A DNA stretch of 38,430 nt from contig JBJENW010000339.1 in the NCBI GenBank assembly GCA_051880395.1, positions 1-38,430 on the forward strand. The letters are read 5' to 3'. This document shows positions 8,889 to 16,594 of the stretch, in pieces. The stretch comes from JBJENW01 sp051880395 (GTDB lineage Bacteria; Bacillota; Clostridia; Lachnospirales; Lachnospiraceae). Every line of letters begins with the position of its first letter. Within the stretch, counting starts at the first letter, position 1. Position numbers and translations under genes: made by a program. The notes beneath the pieces are model-generated. The model made no database searches, had not been told where the DNA came from, and saw only the letters and a list, made by a program, of their open reading frames with translations.

Positions 8889-10385
8889 AGCCAGAATGGA
8901 TCAGAAGGAAAACCAAGTTCAGGTTCTGGAAGCAGCTCTGAAGCAGATGGTAAGATTTCCTTTGATGTAAACTCTGTAGTAATAAAAGAAAATGAAGAAC
9001 AGGAAATCAAAGTTGTTGTGAATAATACGGATGTAACAGCAAAAGCCGATTTCACATCATTGAATGACAAAATTGCAGAAATTACGAAGGATAATAAGAT
9101 CAAAGGAAAATCAGCAGGCGTTACAAAGGTAATTGTATCTTATAACGGTGACATGAAAGTACTCGATGTATATGTCATTGACGAAAAAGGAAGTACGAAT
9201 GGCAATAGTTCTTCTGAACTGAAAACAATCGGTATGGAAGTTTCTCCAAATGAAATTACTCTTGAAAAGGGTGAGAATAAGCCAGTCAGTGTATTGGAGA
9301 AATTTGAAGGCGATATCTTTAAAGATGTGACATCCGATGCAAAATTCGATGTAGAGGATCAAAAAGTAGCATTTGTATCCGGAGGAAAAGTTTACGGTAT
9401 CGGAAAAGGAAAGACAAAAGTAACCGTGACATGGAACGGATATACGGCAGATTGCACAGTTGAAGTAAAAGAGACAGAAACAGCTGGATCAGGAAGCAGT
9501 GGCTCTTCTGGTAAAGTGAATGTATCACAAGTGATCGTGAACCCTGAGAAAGCCAGTGTTGTGCCGGGGAAAGCAGTGAGCCTGCAGGCGACAGTTCTGC
9601 CGAGCAACGCATCTGATTCAACGGTTACCTGGACAGCAAACAGTGATGCTGTTATTGTATATCAGAACGGAAATGCTGCAACTGTATATGCAAATCCGAA
9701 TACAGCAGGTAAGACCGTCATTGTTACAGCGACAGCCGGAAATCAGTCAGCAAACTGTGTGATCACGATCACAAAGGAAGAATCAGAGGGCGGAAGCGGC
9801 ACGACAGACAATAATACTTATGTAAAGAGCATTTCGATTCCATCGAATTGCGGTAAGATTGTTCTGAATCAAAAGGCAAGCAAATCCTTCACTGCAAAAG
9901 TACAGCCGATCAATGTGAAGGAAAAAGGCCTTAAGGTAAGTACAAAGTCAAAGACGATTGCAACGGTAAGCTATAATGCAGCGAAGAGCAAAGTGACGAT
10001 CAAAGCCGGTAAAAAGGCGGGCGCAACTACCATCACTTTGACAACAAAAGCAAAGACTGCAAACGGAAAATACGTTACAAAGAATGTCTTAGTCACAGTA
10101 AAACCTGCAAAAGTTTCCAGCCTGAAGAAAAAAGCAGTTTCTAAGAATGCGATCAAATTGACATGGAAGAAACAGTCCGGTGTGACCGGCTATCAGGTAT
10201 CTTATAAGCTTGGCAGCAAGAAAGTGACAAAGACCATTAAAAAGAATTCAAATTCTTATACGCTGAAAGGCTTAAAAGCAAATAAGAAGTACAGTATTCA
10301 GGTAAGAGCTTACTATCAGAAGAAAGGGTATACCACAGGTTATGGTGATTACTCCAAAGCCATTTCGGTGACAACGAAAAAATAA
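8812..10385 (+). CDS. GH48 cellulase, C-terminal part: linker, four Ig-like domains and FN3
   Basis: This is the continuation of the cellulase gene after the gap; the first full codon is at 8814. It encodes the rest of the Ser/Gly linker, then four beta-sandwich domains at about 8947-9175, 9217-9470, 9523-9777 and 9818-10110, and a fibronectin type III domain at about 10111-10382. Domain three is a typical BIG2 domain (V-VNPEKASVVPGKAVSLQA then VLPSNASDSTVTW). The FN3 ends in A-SVTTKK. There is no LPXTG, SLH or dockerin motif. The tail probably holds the enzyme at the cell surface or near polysaccharide, which is inference. The open frame extends back through the N run on the plus strand only because N does not encode stops; a separate gene starting before the gap is unlikely. 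Confidence 0.9.
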
Positions 10386-10417
10386 TCAGCCGCAGCATTT
10401 TTGCGGTTTGCGAAAAG

Positions 10418-10439
10418 GACGCCTTCGGGCGTCTTTTTT
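10418..10439 (+). terminator. Rho-independent terminator after the GH48 gene
   Basis: GACGCC (10418-10423), a stable TTCG tetraloop, GGCGTC (10428-10433) and six T residues. A smaller hairpin, CCGCA/TGCGG at about 10390-10406, precedes it directly after the stop codon. Confidence 0.93.
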
Positions 10440-10457
10440 GTATACCAAAATCACATA

Positions 10458-10486
10458 ATGACATTTTCTTTGGGCTGTGTTATAGT
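10458..10486 (+). promoter_or_regulatory. Sigma-A promoter with extended -10, upstream of the carbonic anhydrase gene
   Basis: ATGACA (10458-10463) and TATAGT (10481-10486) are spaced by 17 bases, and TGT directly before TATAGT gives an extended -10. The start codon is 41 bases further on. Confidence 0.75.
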
Positions 10487-10527
10487 AAACGTTAGGCTTA
10501 AAAAGAAAGAAGAAAGGTGGAGAGAAC

Positions 10528-11025
10528 ATGAGTCAGATTCAGACAAAGAAAAATGTATTTTTAGCGCCGGATGCGGTGATTTTGGGAGATGTGACGGTAG
10601 AGGCGGATTGCAGCGTCTGGTATCATGCAACGGTACGGGCAGATACAGCACCGATCAAAATCGGACAGGGAAGCAATATTCAGGATAATTGCGTGGTACA
10701 TGTGGATGCCGGGTATCCGGTAGAAATCGGGGAGTATGTTACGGTCGGTCACAGTGCGATTTTGCATGGCTGCACGATCAAAACAGGAACCATGGTCGGT
10801 ATGGGTGCGATTCTGATGAATGGTTCAGTGGTCGGAAAACATTGTATCATCGGTGCGGGAGCACTTGTGACACAGAACATGAAAATTCCAGATGGTTCTT
10901 TGGTGGTCGGCAGCCCGGCAAAAGTGATACGAATGCTGACAGAAGAAGAAAAAGAACAGAATTATAAAAATGCGCAGATGTATATCGAAGAGGCAAAAAA
11001 ATATTTGGAACATACAGAGGGATGA
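10528..11025 (+). CDS. Gamma-type carbonic anhydrase family protein
   Basis: This 165-residue protein has the left-handed beta-helix built from hexapeptide repeats. Members bind a metal between subunits of a trimer; some hydrate CO2, others have unknown or acyl-transfer-like roles. The three metal-ligand histidines are in place: H58 in CVVHVDAG, and H75 and H80 in VGHSAILHG. The C-terminal VGSPAKVIR motif and helical tail with KNAQMYIEEAKKYLE are typical. Its length is normal. The ATG at 10528 follows GAAAGGTGGAG. It is followed seven bases after its stop by azlC, so the three genes to 12099 probably form one operon. Whether it is an active anhydrase cannot be decided from sequence. Confidence 0.93.
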   Translation: MSQIQTKKNVFLAPDAVILGDVTVEADCSVWYHATVRADTAPIKIGQGSNIQDNCVVHVDAGYPVEIGEYVTVGHSAILHGCTIKTGTMVGMGAILMNGSVVGKHCIIGAGALVTQNMKIPDGSLVVGSPAKVIRMLTEEEKEQNYKNAQMYIEEAKKYLEHTEG

Positions 11026-11032
11026 AAGAAAA

Positions 11033-11791
11033 ATGAAACAAGAGTTTAAACAGGGAATGCAGGATAGTATACCGATCGCACTTGGTTATTTTAGCGTTAG
11101 TTTTACATTTGGTATTTTAGCGGCATCTGAAGGTATGTCACCATGGCTTGCCGGGTTGATTTCTCTGACAAACGTGACGAGTGCAGGACAATTTGCCGGG
11201 TTACATATGATCATGACACAGGCCTCCTATTTTGAAATGTTTGTAACGCAGTTTGTGATCAACCTGCGCTATGCACTGATGAGTCTGGCTTTGTCGCAAA
11301 AATTATCTCAAAAAGCAACGACAGGAAAACGAATGCTGATGGCGTTTTGCAATACAGATGAAATATTTGCGGTGGCAGTCAGCAAAACAAAGCCGATCAC
11401 ACCGTGTTATATGGCGGGACTGGAGACATTGCCGATCACGACTTGGACATTGGGGACGATTGTAGGTGCAATTGCAACAGATCTGATGCCGGCATCCATG
11501 CAGAGCGCATTAGGACTGGCTTTATATGGGATGTTTATAGCAATCGTAATTCCTCCGGCAAGAGAGCATCGTGCGATTGCGGTTGTGGCAGTTGTGGCAT
11601 TGTCATTGAGCTGCCTGATCTACTACACACCTCTTTCCAAATGGATTTCCAGTGGATTTTCTATTATTTTATGTACGGTTATCGCAGCGGGAATGGGGGC
11701 TTATTTTTTCCCGTTGGGAGAAAGAAACGAAAAAGATGAGAAAGAACAAGTAGAGAAAGCATTGGAAACAGCAGGAGAAAGGAAAAAGTAA
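11033..11791 (+). CDS. azlC: AzlC family branched-chain amino acid exporter, large subunit
   Basis: AzlC is the larger membrane subunit of the AzlCD exporter of branched-chain amino acids and analogues such as azaleucine. The 252-residue product is hydrophobic with several membrane segments. It has the family-typical start (F-QGMQDSIPIALGYFSVSFTFGILA) and the segment Q-VINLRYALMSLALS near residue 80. I placed the start at ATG 11033, preceded by GAGGGATG. The open frame reaches back to 10970, but that part overlaps the carbonic anhydrase gene and lacks family sequence. It overlaps azlD by one base (TAATG), a sign of coupled translation. The charged C-terminal tail is hydrophilic. Confidence 0.94.
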   Translation: MKQEFKQGMQDSIPIALGYFSVSFTFGILAASEGMSPWLAGLISLTNVTSAGQFAGLHMIMTQASYFEMFVTQFVINLRYALMSLALSQKLSQKATTGKRMLMAFCNTDEIFAVAVSKTKPITPCYMAGLETLPITTWTLGTIVGAIATDLMPASMQSALGLALYGMFIAIVIPPAREHRAIAVVAVVALSLSCLIYYTPLSKWISSGFSIILCTVIAAGMGAYFFPLGERNEKDEKEQVEKALETAGERKK

Positions 11792-12099
11792 TGAAGATTT
11801 TTGCGTATATTTTTATCATGGCAGTAACCACATATTTGATCCGTATGCTGCCGCTGACGGTTTTTCAAAAAGAGATTAAAAGCAAATTTGTCCGGGACTT
11901 TCTGTATTATGTGCCATATGCCTGCCTGACGGCAATGACGATTCCGGCAATTTTTTATGCGACATCGTGCGTGATCAGTGCAGTTGCAGGTCTGATCGTA
12001 GCAATTATTTTAGGCTGGCGTGGGAAAAGCCTGGTTCAGGTGGCGGTTTTTGCGTGTCTGACTGTTTTTCTGGTGGAAAGGATTCCAGGAATCTGTTAA
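11791..12099 (+). CDS. azlD: AzlD family branched-chain amino acid exporter, small subunit
   Basis: This 102-residue membrane protein is the small partner of AzlC. It has three or four hydrophobic segments and the typical TYLIRMLPLTVF motif at residues 10-21, followed by a F-RDFLYYVPYACLTAMTIPA segment near residue 40. The start codon overlaps the azlC stop. No clear terminator follows; only a weak AGTT/AACT stem is seen after the stop. Confidence 0.94.
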   Translation: MKIFAYIFIMAVTTYLIRMLPLTVFQKEIKSKFVRDFLYYVPYACLTAMTIPAIFYATSCVISAVAGLIVAIILGWRGKSLVQVAVFACLTVFLVERIPGIC

Positions 12100-12219
12100 A
12101 TAGAGATAGTTGAAAAAACTTAATATGTAAAAATGTAAAAAATATGATGGTTCTGTTCGTGGAAAGTGACGAAATCTTATGTAAATGTACCAAAGGTACT
12201 AAAAAATCAGAAAAAGACC

Positions 12220-12248
12220 TTGAAATCTTACTCATATCGTGTTAATAT
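12220..12248 (+). promoter_or_regulatory. Sigma-A promoter for the BIG2/acidic-tail protein
   Basis: TTGAAA (12220-12225) and TAATAT (12243-12248) have a 17-base spacer. A small inverted repeat, GTACC-AAA-GGTAC, lies upstream at about 12187-12199 in A-rich sequence and could be an operator, although nothing confirms this. About 120 bases separate the -10 box from the start codon. Confidence 0.65.
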
Positions 12249-12370
12249 GTGACTAAAGGACCAGTAAAAAACATGTCATAAGGGCAAGCAGTAAGGGGAA
12301 AAACAAAGAGAATTTTACTGGGGAGCAGTGAAACAAAAAGAAAATATTTTGTAGAAAGGTGGAGTAAGGT

Positions 12371-13219
12371 ATGAGTAAGATGGGTAGTAAAGCAAAAAAA
12401 CTGTTGGTATGGATGTTGGTAGCAGCGTGTACACTTTGGAGTGCACCACAGACATTTGCACAGGAGCTGACCGCACAGCCTGTTGAGGTGAAAGCAAAAG
12501 CGAAAAAAGTAAAACTCAGCATGAATGTAAAGGCAGTGAAGCTGGAAGAAGGAAAAGCCACAAAGCTGAAAGTAAGCGGAACTTCAAAAAAAGTTGTGTG
12601 GGGCAGCAAAAATTCCAAGATTGCAAAAGTAAACAACAAAGGTGTTGTAACTGCAAAAAAAGCAGGAACAACCTATATCACGGCCACTTCACAGGGAAAA
12701 ACGGTCAGCTGCAAAGTAACCGTTAAGAAGAAAAAAGAGATTGCCTTGAAAGCCATTGAATTAAACTGGCCGGAATTAGACCTGGAAACAGGAGAAGCAG
12801 ATACCTTAGAGGTTGTCAAATTTATTCCTTCTAACACAACTGTAAAGAAAAATATCATCTGGTGGAGCGATGACGATGAAATTGCAGAAGTAGATGAAGA
12901 TGGAAATGTCTTTGCAGGAGAGGTTGAGGGAACCACAACCATTTATGCAAAAGTAGCCGGAACACGTGTTGTAGCAAGCTGCGAGGTAAGTGTGTCAGAA
13001 CCGGAAGAGGATGACGAATGGGGCGATGACGATGAATGGGACGATGACGACGAATGGGACGATGATGAGTGGTATGACGACGATGACGAGTGGGATGACG
13101 AAGAAGATGACGAGTGGTCTGATGACGATGGTGAGTGGGAAGATGACGACGAAGACGATGAATGGGATGAAGAAAATGTCGATGACAGCGACGATGAGTG
13201 GGTTGAGATTGAAGACTAA
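12371..13219 (+). CDS. Secreted BIG2-domain protein with a Trp/Asp/Glu repeat tail
   Basis: The 282-residue protein starts with an export signal. Cleavage could occur by signal peptidase I after T-F-A (residue 30), or at a lipobox-like V-A-A-C (Cys20), which would make it a lipoprotein. Residues 45-122 and 125-208 are two BIG2 Ig-like domains, the first very Lys-rich. From about residue 212 the chain is almost only Asp and Glu with nine regularly placed E-W dipeptides. It is thus strongly basic at one end and acidic at the other. I recognise no enzyme motif. A Ca2+-binding or wall-binding tail is conceivable but unproven. It has its own promoter and terminator. The ATG at 12371 follows AAAGGTGGAG. 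Confidence 0.88.
   Translation: MSKMGSKAKKLLVWMLVAACTLWSAPQTFAQELTAQPVEVKAKAKKVKLSMNVKAVKLEEGKATKLKVSGTSKKVVWGSKNSKIAKVNNKGVVTAKKAGTTYITATSQGKTVSCKVTVKKKKEIALKAIELNWPELDLETGEADTLEVVKFIPSNTTVKKNIIWWSDDDEIAEVDEDGNVFAGEVEGTTTIYAKVAGTRVVASCEVSVSEPEEDDEWGDDDEWDDDDEWDDDEWYDDDDEWDDEEDDEWSDDDGEWEDDDEDDEWDEENVDDSDDEWVEIED
13004..13210 (+). repeat. Low-complexity GAT/GAC-rich sequence encoding the acidic Trp tail
   Basis: The sequence is built from GAT, GAC, GAA and GAG codons with nine TGG codons, each preceded by a Glu codon. Spacing between Trp residues grows from 5-7 to 12 residues towards the C-terminus. Codons vary between units, which suggests selection at protein level over a recent DNA slippage. 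Long frames on the opposite strand here are by-products of the composition. Confidence 0.85.
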
Positions 13220-13245
13220 AGCAAGAGAAAAATAAGTAAAAAGCA

Positions 13246-13288
13246 AGCTGGTGTAATTCTGGTAAAACAGAAAACACCAGCTTTTTTT
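13246..13288 (+). terminator. Rho-independent terminator after the acidic-tail protein
   Basis: AGCTGGTGT (13246-13254) pairs with ACACCAGCT (13274-13282), with a second inner stem TTCTG/CAGAA, and seven T residues follow (13282-13288). Confidence 0.93.
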
Positions 13289-13297
13289 AAATTTTAC

Positions 13298-13326
13298 TTG
13301 CCCAGAAACAAAGTATTTGTTATGCT
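13298..13326 (+). promoter_or_regulatory. Probable sigma-A promoter for the exported trigger-factor-like gene
   Basis: TTGCCC (13298-13303) and TATGCT (13321-13326) have a 17-base spacer, directly after the preceding terminator. The match is imperfect in both boxes. Confidence 0.55.
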
Positions 13327-13380
13327 AATATAGAACGACAAAACTAAGAAAGAACGAAAAACGAAAAGGATAGGAGAAAC

Positions 13381-14580
13381 ATGAAACGAAAATTAGCGGC
13401 AGCATTATGTATGACATTAGCGATATCAGCACTGGCAACCGGTTGCGGAAAAAATGAAGAAACGAAAGACGCAGCAAAGACGGAGGTTACCTCAACAGCA
13501 GAGGAGGAAGGCGTGACGATTCAGCCGTATCAAGTCGGTGATTACCTAAAATTGGGAAATTATAAGGGGCTGGAGGTAGAATATATTCTGCCGTTGGAAC
13601 CGACAAAAGAAGATATTGACATGATGATTCAGGATGAGATTGAACAGCAGGCTGAATATACGGATATCAAGGGAAAAGGAGCAGAACTTGGAAACTGGGT
13701 AAATATTGATTACACCGGATCCGTGGATGGAGTAGAATTTGATGGAGGAAGCGCAGAAGCCTATGATCTGGAACTGGGCAGTCAACAGTTTATTGATGGA
13801 TTCGAAGATCAGCTGGTAGGGGTGAAAACCGGTGATGAAAAAGAAGTGAAAGTAACATTTCCAAATCCATATGAAAATGATCCGACACTTGCCGGAAAAG
13901 CAGCTGTCTTCCAAGTGAAAGTGAATAATGTCTATAGCAAACAAGTGCCGGAATATAACGATGCATTTGTGGCGTCTGTCTCAGAAAAGAGTAAGACAAC
14001 AAAAGAATACGAGCAGGAGATCAAAGAAAAACTGCAGCAGGACAACCAGACGGCATCCGAAGAGAGTGCAGAGGAAAATGCGATCATGCAGGCGGTCGAT
14101 CAAGCCGAAATGAACGGATATCCTGAAGATTTATATCAGGCATGCTATAATGATACTGTTTCAAATTATAAATCCAGCGCAGAGATGTTTGGGAGCGATT
14201 ACGAGACATTTTTATCTGATATGGATATGACAGAGGATGATCTCAAAGCAGAAGCAGAAAACTCCGTAAAAGAAATCCTTACGGTTCAGGCGATCGCGGA
14301 AGCGGAAAACTTAGAGCCGACAGAAGAAGAATATCAGACAGGATTAAAACAGCTCGCGGAGGAAAACGGATATGATAGTCCGCAGGATTTAGAGAATGAA
14401 TGTGGTGCATATGCGGTAAGGATAGAACTTAGAAGAAGAAAAGTCGGAGAATTTTTGTATAAAAATGCCAATGTACAGGAACTGACCCAGGAAGAGTACG
14501 AGAAAAAGTATAGTTACAGCGATAATGATGAGGTGCTGGAAGAAGATTTTTCGGGTGAAGAGGCGGAAGCAGTCGGATAA
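13381..14580 (+). CDS. Exported trigger-factor-like FKBP-type peptidyl-prolyl isomerase (lipoprotein)
   Basis: This 399-residue protein has a lipoprotein signal (L-A-T-G-C, Cys22), so it acts outside the membrane. Residues 55-100 resemble part of the trigger factor N-terminal region (YKGLEVEYILPLEPTKEDID). Residues 100-180 are an FKBP domain: N-VNIDYTGSVDGVEFDGGSAE, then LGSQQFIDGFEDQLVGVKTGDEKEV. Residues 195-375 form the helical trigger factor C-terminal chaperone region with Y-QEIKEKL and EFLYKNA motifs. Cytoplasmic trigger factor lacks a signal, so this is a secreted relative that probably helps exported proteins fold. It lies next to the secreted BIG2 proteins, possible clients. The AGGAG site at 13371 supports the start. 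Confidence 0.92.
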   Translation: MKRKLAAALCMTLAISALATGCGKNEETKDAAKTEVTSTAEEEGVTIQPYQVGDYLKLGNYKGLEVEYILPLEPTKEDIDMMIQDEIEQQAEYTDIKGKGAELGNWVNIDYTGSVDGVEFDGGSAEAYDLELGSQQFIDGFEDQLVGVKTGDEKEVKVTFPNPYENDPTLAGKAAVFQVKVNNVYSKQVPEYNDAFVASVSEKSKTTKEYEQEIKEKLQQDNQTASEESAEENAIMQAVDQAEMNGYPEDLYQACYNDTVSNYKSSAEMFGSDYETFLSDMDMTEDDLKAEAENSVKEILTVQAIAEAENLEPTEEEYQTGLKQLAEENGYDSPQDLENECGAYAVRIELRRRKVGEFLYKNANVQELTQEEYEKKYSYSDNDEVLEEDFSGEEAEAVG

Positions 14581-14605
14581 AGATTGAGAAACTTCCGAAA
14601 ACGTG

Positions 14606-14634
14606 TAGACCAAAAAATGAAAGTGTGATACAAT
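14606..14634 (+). promoter_or_regulatory. Possible promoter upstream of the polysaccharide deacetylase
   Basis: TAGACC (14606-14611), 17 bases, TACAAT (14629-14634). The -35 box is weak. No terminator is visible between the preceding gene and this point, so read-through from upstream is also possible. Confidence 0.45.
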
Positions 14635-14688
14635 GAGCGCATAGCGTTTCTATAATAAAAAATGAAAATGGTACCGGAGGTCATTAGG

Positions 14689-15690
14689 ATGGAAGAGCAA
14701 TCCCAGGAAAGTTTTAAAAGACATCGGGAGAGGAAACAGCGTGTAAAACGAATGAAAAAGGTGATCTTGTTTATCATTCTCGGCTGGAGCATTTTTTCTA
14801 TGATCGCAATGGCGTATATGCTGGTACAGATTCATTCATTGAATCAAAAAATCGATATGGTACTGAACAGTAAATCACAAATGATTCAGCAGGCACAGCA
14901 AAAAGGGGAAAAAAGTGCAAATCTGCCGGAAATATCCGAGTCAGACTTGTACGATGACACGGAAGAAAACAGCAGTGAAGACGAAATTAGCGATGAGTCA
15001 AACATTCTTGCCTCATCCATTACCTTAGATGAGGCGAATCTGGCAAAAAAAGGGGATGCGTTGAAAGTATATCTGACTTTTGACGACGGACCAAGCAAAA
15101 ATACATCCAGAATACTGGATTATTTAAATCAACAAAATGTAAAAGCAACTTTTTTTGTGACTGCAAAGGAAGATGAATCGTCTGTCCGATCATACCAGCG
15201 GATTGTGAATGAAGGACACACACTTGCCTTACACTCGTATACACATGATTATAAAAAAGTGTATGCGTCGAAAAATTCTTTCGAAAGCGATGTGACAAGA
15301 TTGCAGGATCTGTTGTATGACAAGACAGGAATTCGCAGTCAGTTTTATCGGTTCCCCGGTGGGAGCAGCAATCAGTATTGCAAAAGTATGATCAAAGATC
15401 TTACTGCAGTCCTTGAGGCACATGATCTTACCTACTTTGACTGGAATGTTGCAAACGGGGATGCTACCGGAAAAACATATAGTGCAGGGGAACTAACGCA
15501 AAATGTACTTCAAGATGTACCGAAATATAAGACATCTATCGTACTCATGCATGATACGGCGGAGAAAGACACAACGGTAGAATCTTTAAAGACGTTGATA
15601 CCGGCTTTAAAGAAAATGGGGGCAGAGATTCTACCCATTGATAAAAACACTACAGTGATCCAACATGTACATGCAGCGGATGCGAATTAG
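14689..15690 (+). CDS. Membrane-anchored NodB-type polysaccharide deacetylase
   Basis: Family CE4 enzymes remove N- or O-acetyl groups from sugars such as peptidoglycan GlcNAc/MurNAc or xylan, using a metal. The start at 14689 is preferred over 14662 because CGGAGG lies about nine bases upstream. The 333-residue protein has a basic cytoplasmic head, one membrane segment (about residues 24-46), an acidic linker, and then the NodB domain. All five motifs are visible: TFDDGPS (metal Asp) near 133, HSYTHD (metal His pair) near 182, RFPGGSSN near 221, DWN near 252, and LMHD near 286. It therefore looks catalytically intact and extracellular. The bactofilin gene follows after 28 bases, so the two may be co-expressed. 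Confidence 0.94.
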   Translation: MEEQSQESFKRHRERKQRVKRMKKVILFIILGWSIFSMIAMAYMLVQIHSLNQKIDMVLNSKSQMIQQAQQKGEKSANLPEISESDLYDDTEENSSEDEISDESNILASSITLDEANLAKKGDALKVYLTFDDGPSKNTSRILDYLNQQNVKATFFVTAKEDESSVRSYQRIVNEGHTLALHSYTHDYKKVYASKNSFESDVTRLQDLLYDKTGIRSQFYRFPGGSSNQYCKSMIKDLTAVLEAHDLTYFDWNVANGDATGKTYSAGELTQNVLQDVPKYKTSIVLMHDTAEKDTTVESLKTLIPALKKMGAEILPIDKNTTVIQHVHAADAN

Positions 15691-15718
15691 ACATATATGA
15701 ACATAGGGAGGGAATGAC

Positions 15719-16561
15719 ATGAGTTTTTTTAAAGACTTTAAAGATGATTTGTCACAGGCTGTGAATGATATCACAGATGAGGAGAAAGAACTGGATTCCA
15801 TGGAGAAATCCGATCTGCTGGTAAACACTTTGGATGAGGAAGAAAAAGTGGATGTAAAAACAGAACTGGCAAAATTAGATGGACTTTTGGAACAGGTATC
15901 CACGAAAAAGGATAAAAAAGAGAATCCAGAAAATGCTGCATCCCAGCGACAGGAAGAAAAGAAAAATGAAGGACCGACAGCTGAGGAAATTATGCAGTAC
16001 ATGAAGAGCAGAGAAACAAAACATGAGGAGGAGACAGCTATGAGTGCAGAGGATAAGAAAGGCGCAGAAGTACAGGAAGAGGTAAAGACAGTTGTAACCG
16101 GCGAGATTTCAGATGAAACAACCATCATTACAGCAGGAACAACTCTGAAGGGAAATATGGAATCAACAGGTTCCATCGATGTTCGTGGAATGATCGATGG
16201 AAATATCACTTGCAACGGGAAACTGGTAGTGACAGGAGAAATTAAAGGAAATTCTACTTCATCTGAATTCTTTGCAGATGCAGCAAAAATCGAAGGTGAG
16301 ATTTCCAGCAGTGGTACTGTAAAAATCGGATTGGGATCGGTTGTGATCGGGAATATTTCCGCAACTTCAGCAGTGATCGCAGGTGCGATCAAAGGTGATA
16401 TCGATATTCAGGGACCAGTGGTTGTAGATACATCTGCAGTGGTTATGGGAAATATCAAATCACGTTCTGTTCAGATCAATAATGGTGCTGTGATCGAAGG
16501 ATTCTGTTCTCAGAGCTACGCAGAAATCGATGTGGAAAGTTTGTTCCAGGAGCAGGAATAA
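15719..16561 (+). CDS. Bactofilin (polymer-forming cytoskeletal protein)
   Basis: Bactofilins form nucleotide-free filaments and place cell-wall enzymes or shape determinants. In this 280-residue protein the bactofilin domain covers about residues 125-275, with the typical repeating beta-helix pattern of G-I/V-G turns (for example GSIDVRGMIDGNI, KLVVTGEIKGN, VVIGNISATSAVIAGAIKGDI, VVVDTSAVVMGNI). The first ~120 residues are a long charged extension rich in Glu and Lys, larger than usual. An in-frame internal ATG at 16040 with an excellent ribosome site could produce a 173-residue form near the normal family size. The start at 15719 follows AGGGAGGGAATGAC. It lies downstream of a deacetylase and upstream of pyrH-frr. 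Confidence 0.92.
   Translation: MSFFKDFKDDLSQAVNDITDEEKELDSMEKSDLLVNTLDEEEKVDVKTELAKLDGLLEQVSTKKDKKENPENAASQRQEEKKNEGPTAEEIMQYMKSRETKHEEETAMSAEDKKGAEVQEEVKTVVTGEISDETTIITAGTTLKGNMESTGSIDVRGMIDGNITCNGKLVVTGEIKGNSTSSEFFADAAKIEGEISSSGTVKIGLGSVVIGNISATSAVIAGAIKGDIDIQGPVVVDTSAVVMGNIKSRSVQINNGAVIEGFCSQSYAEIDVESLFQEQE
16026..16042 (+). promoter_or_regulatory. Possible internal ribosome site and start codon within the bactofilin gene
   Basis: AGGAGG (16026-16031) lies eight bases before an in-frame ATG (16040-16042). Translation from here would give a product starting M-S-A-E-D, of 173 residues, holding the whole bactofilin domain without most of the charged extension. The purine run may simply reflect three GAG codons. 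Confidence 0.4.
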
Positions 16562-16594
16562 AAGAAATAGGAAAAATTCTGAATGGAGGAAAAC

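Noticed and set aside
12855..13277. His/Arg-rich frame on the minus strand opposite the acidic tail
   Set aside because: It is the antisense image of GAT/GAC-rich codons, with no ribosome site and no known family.
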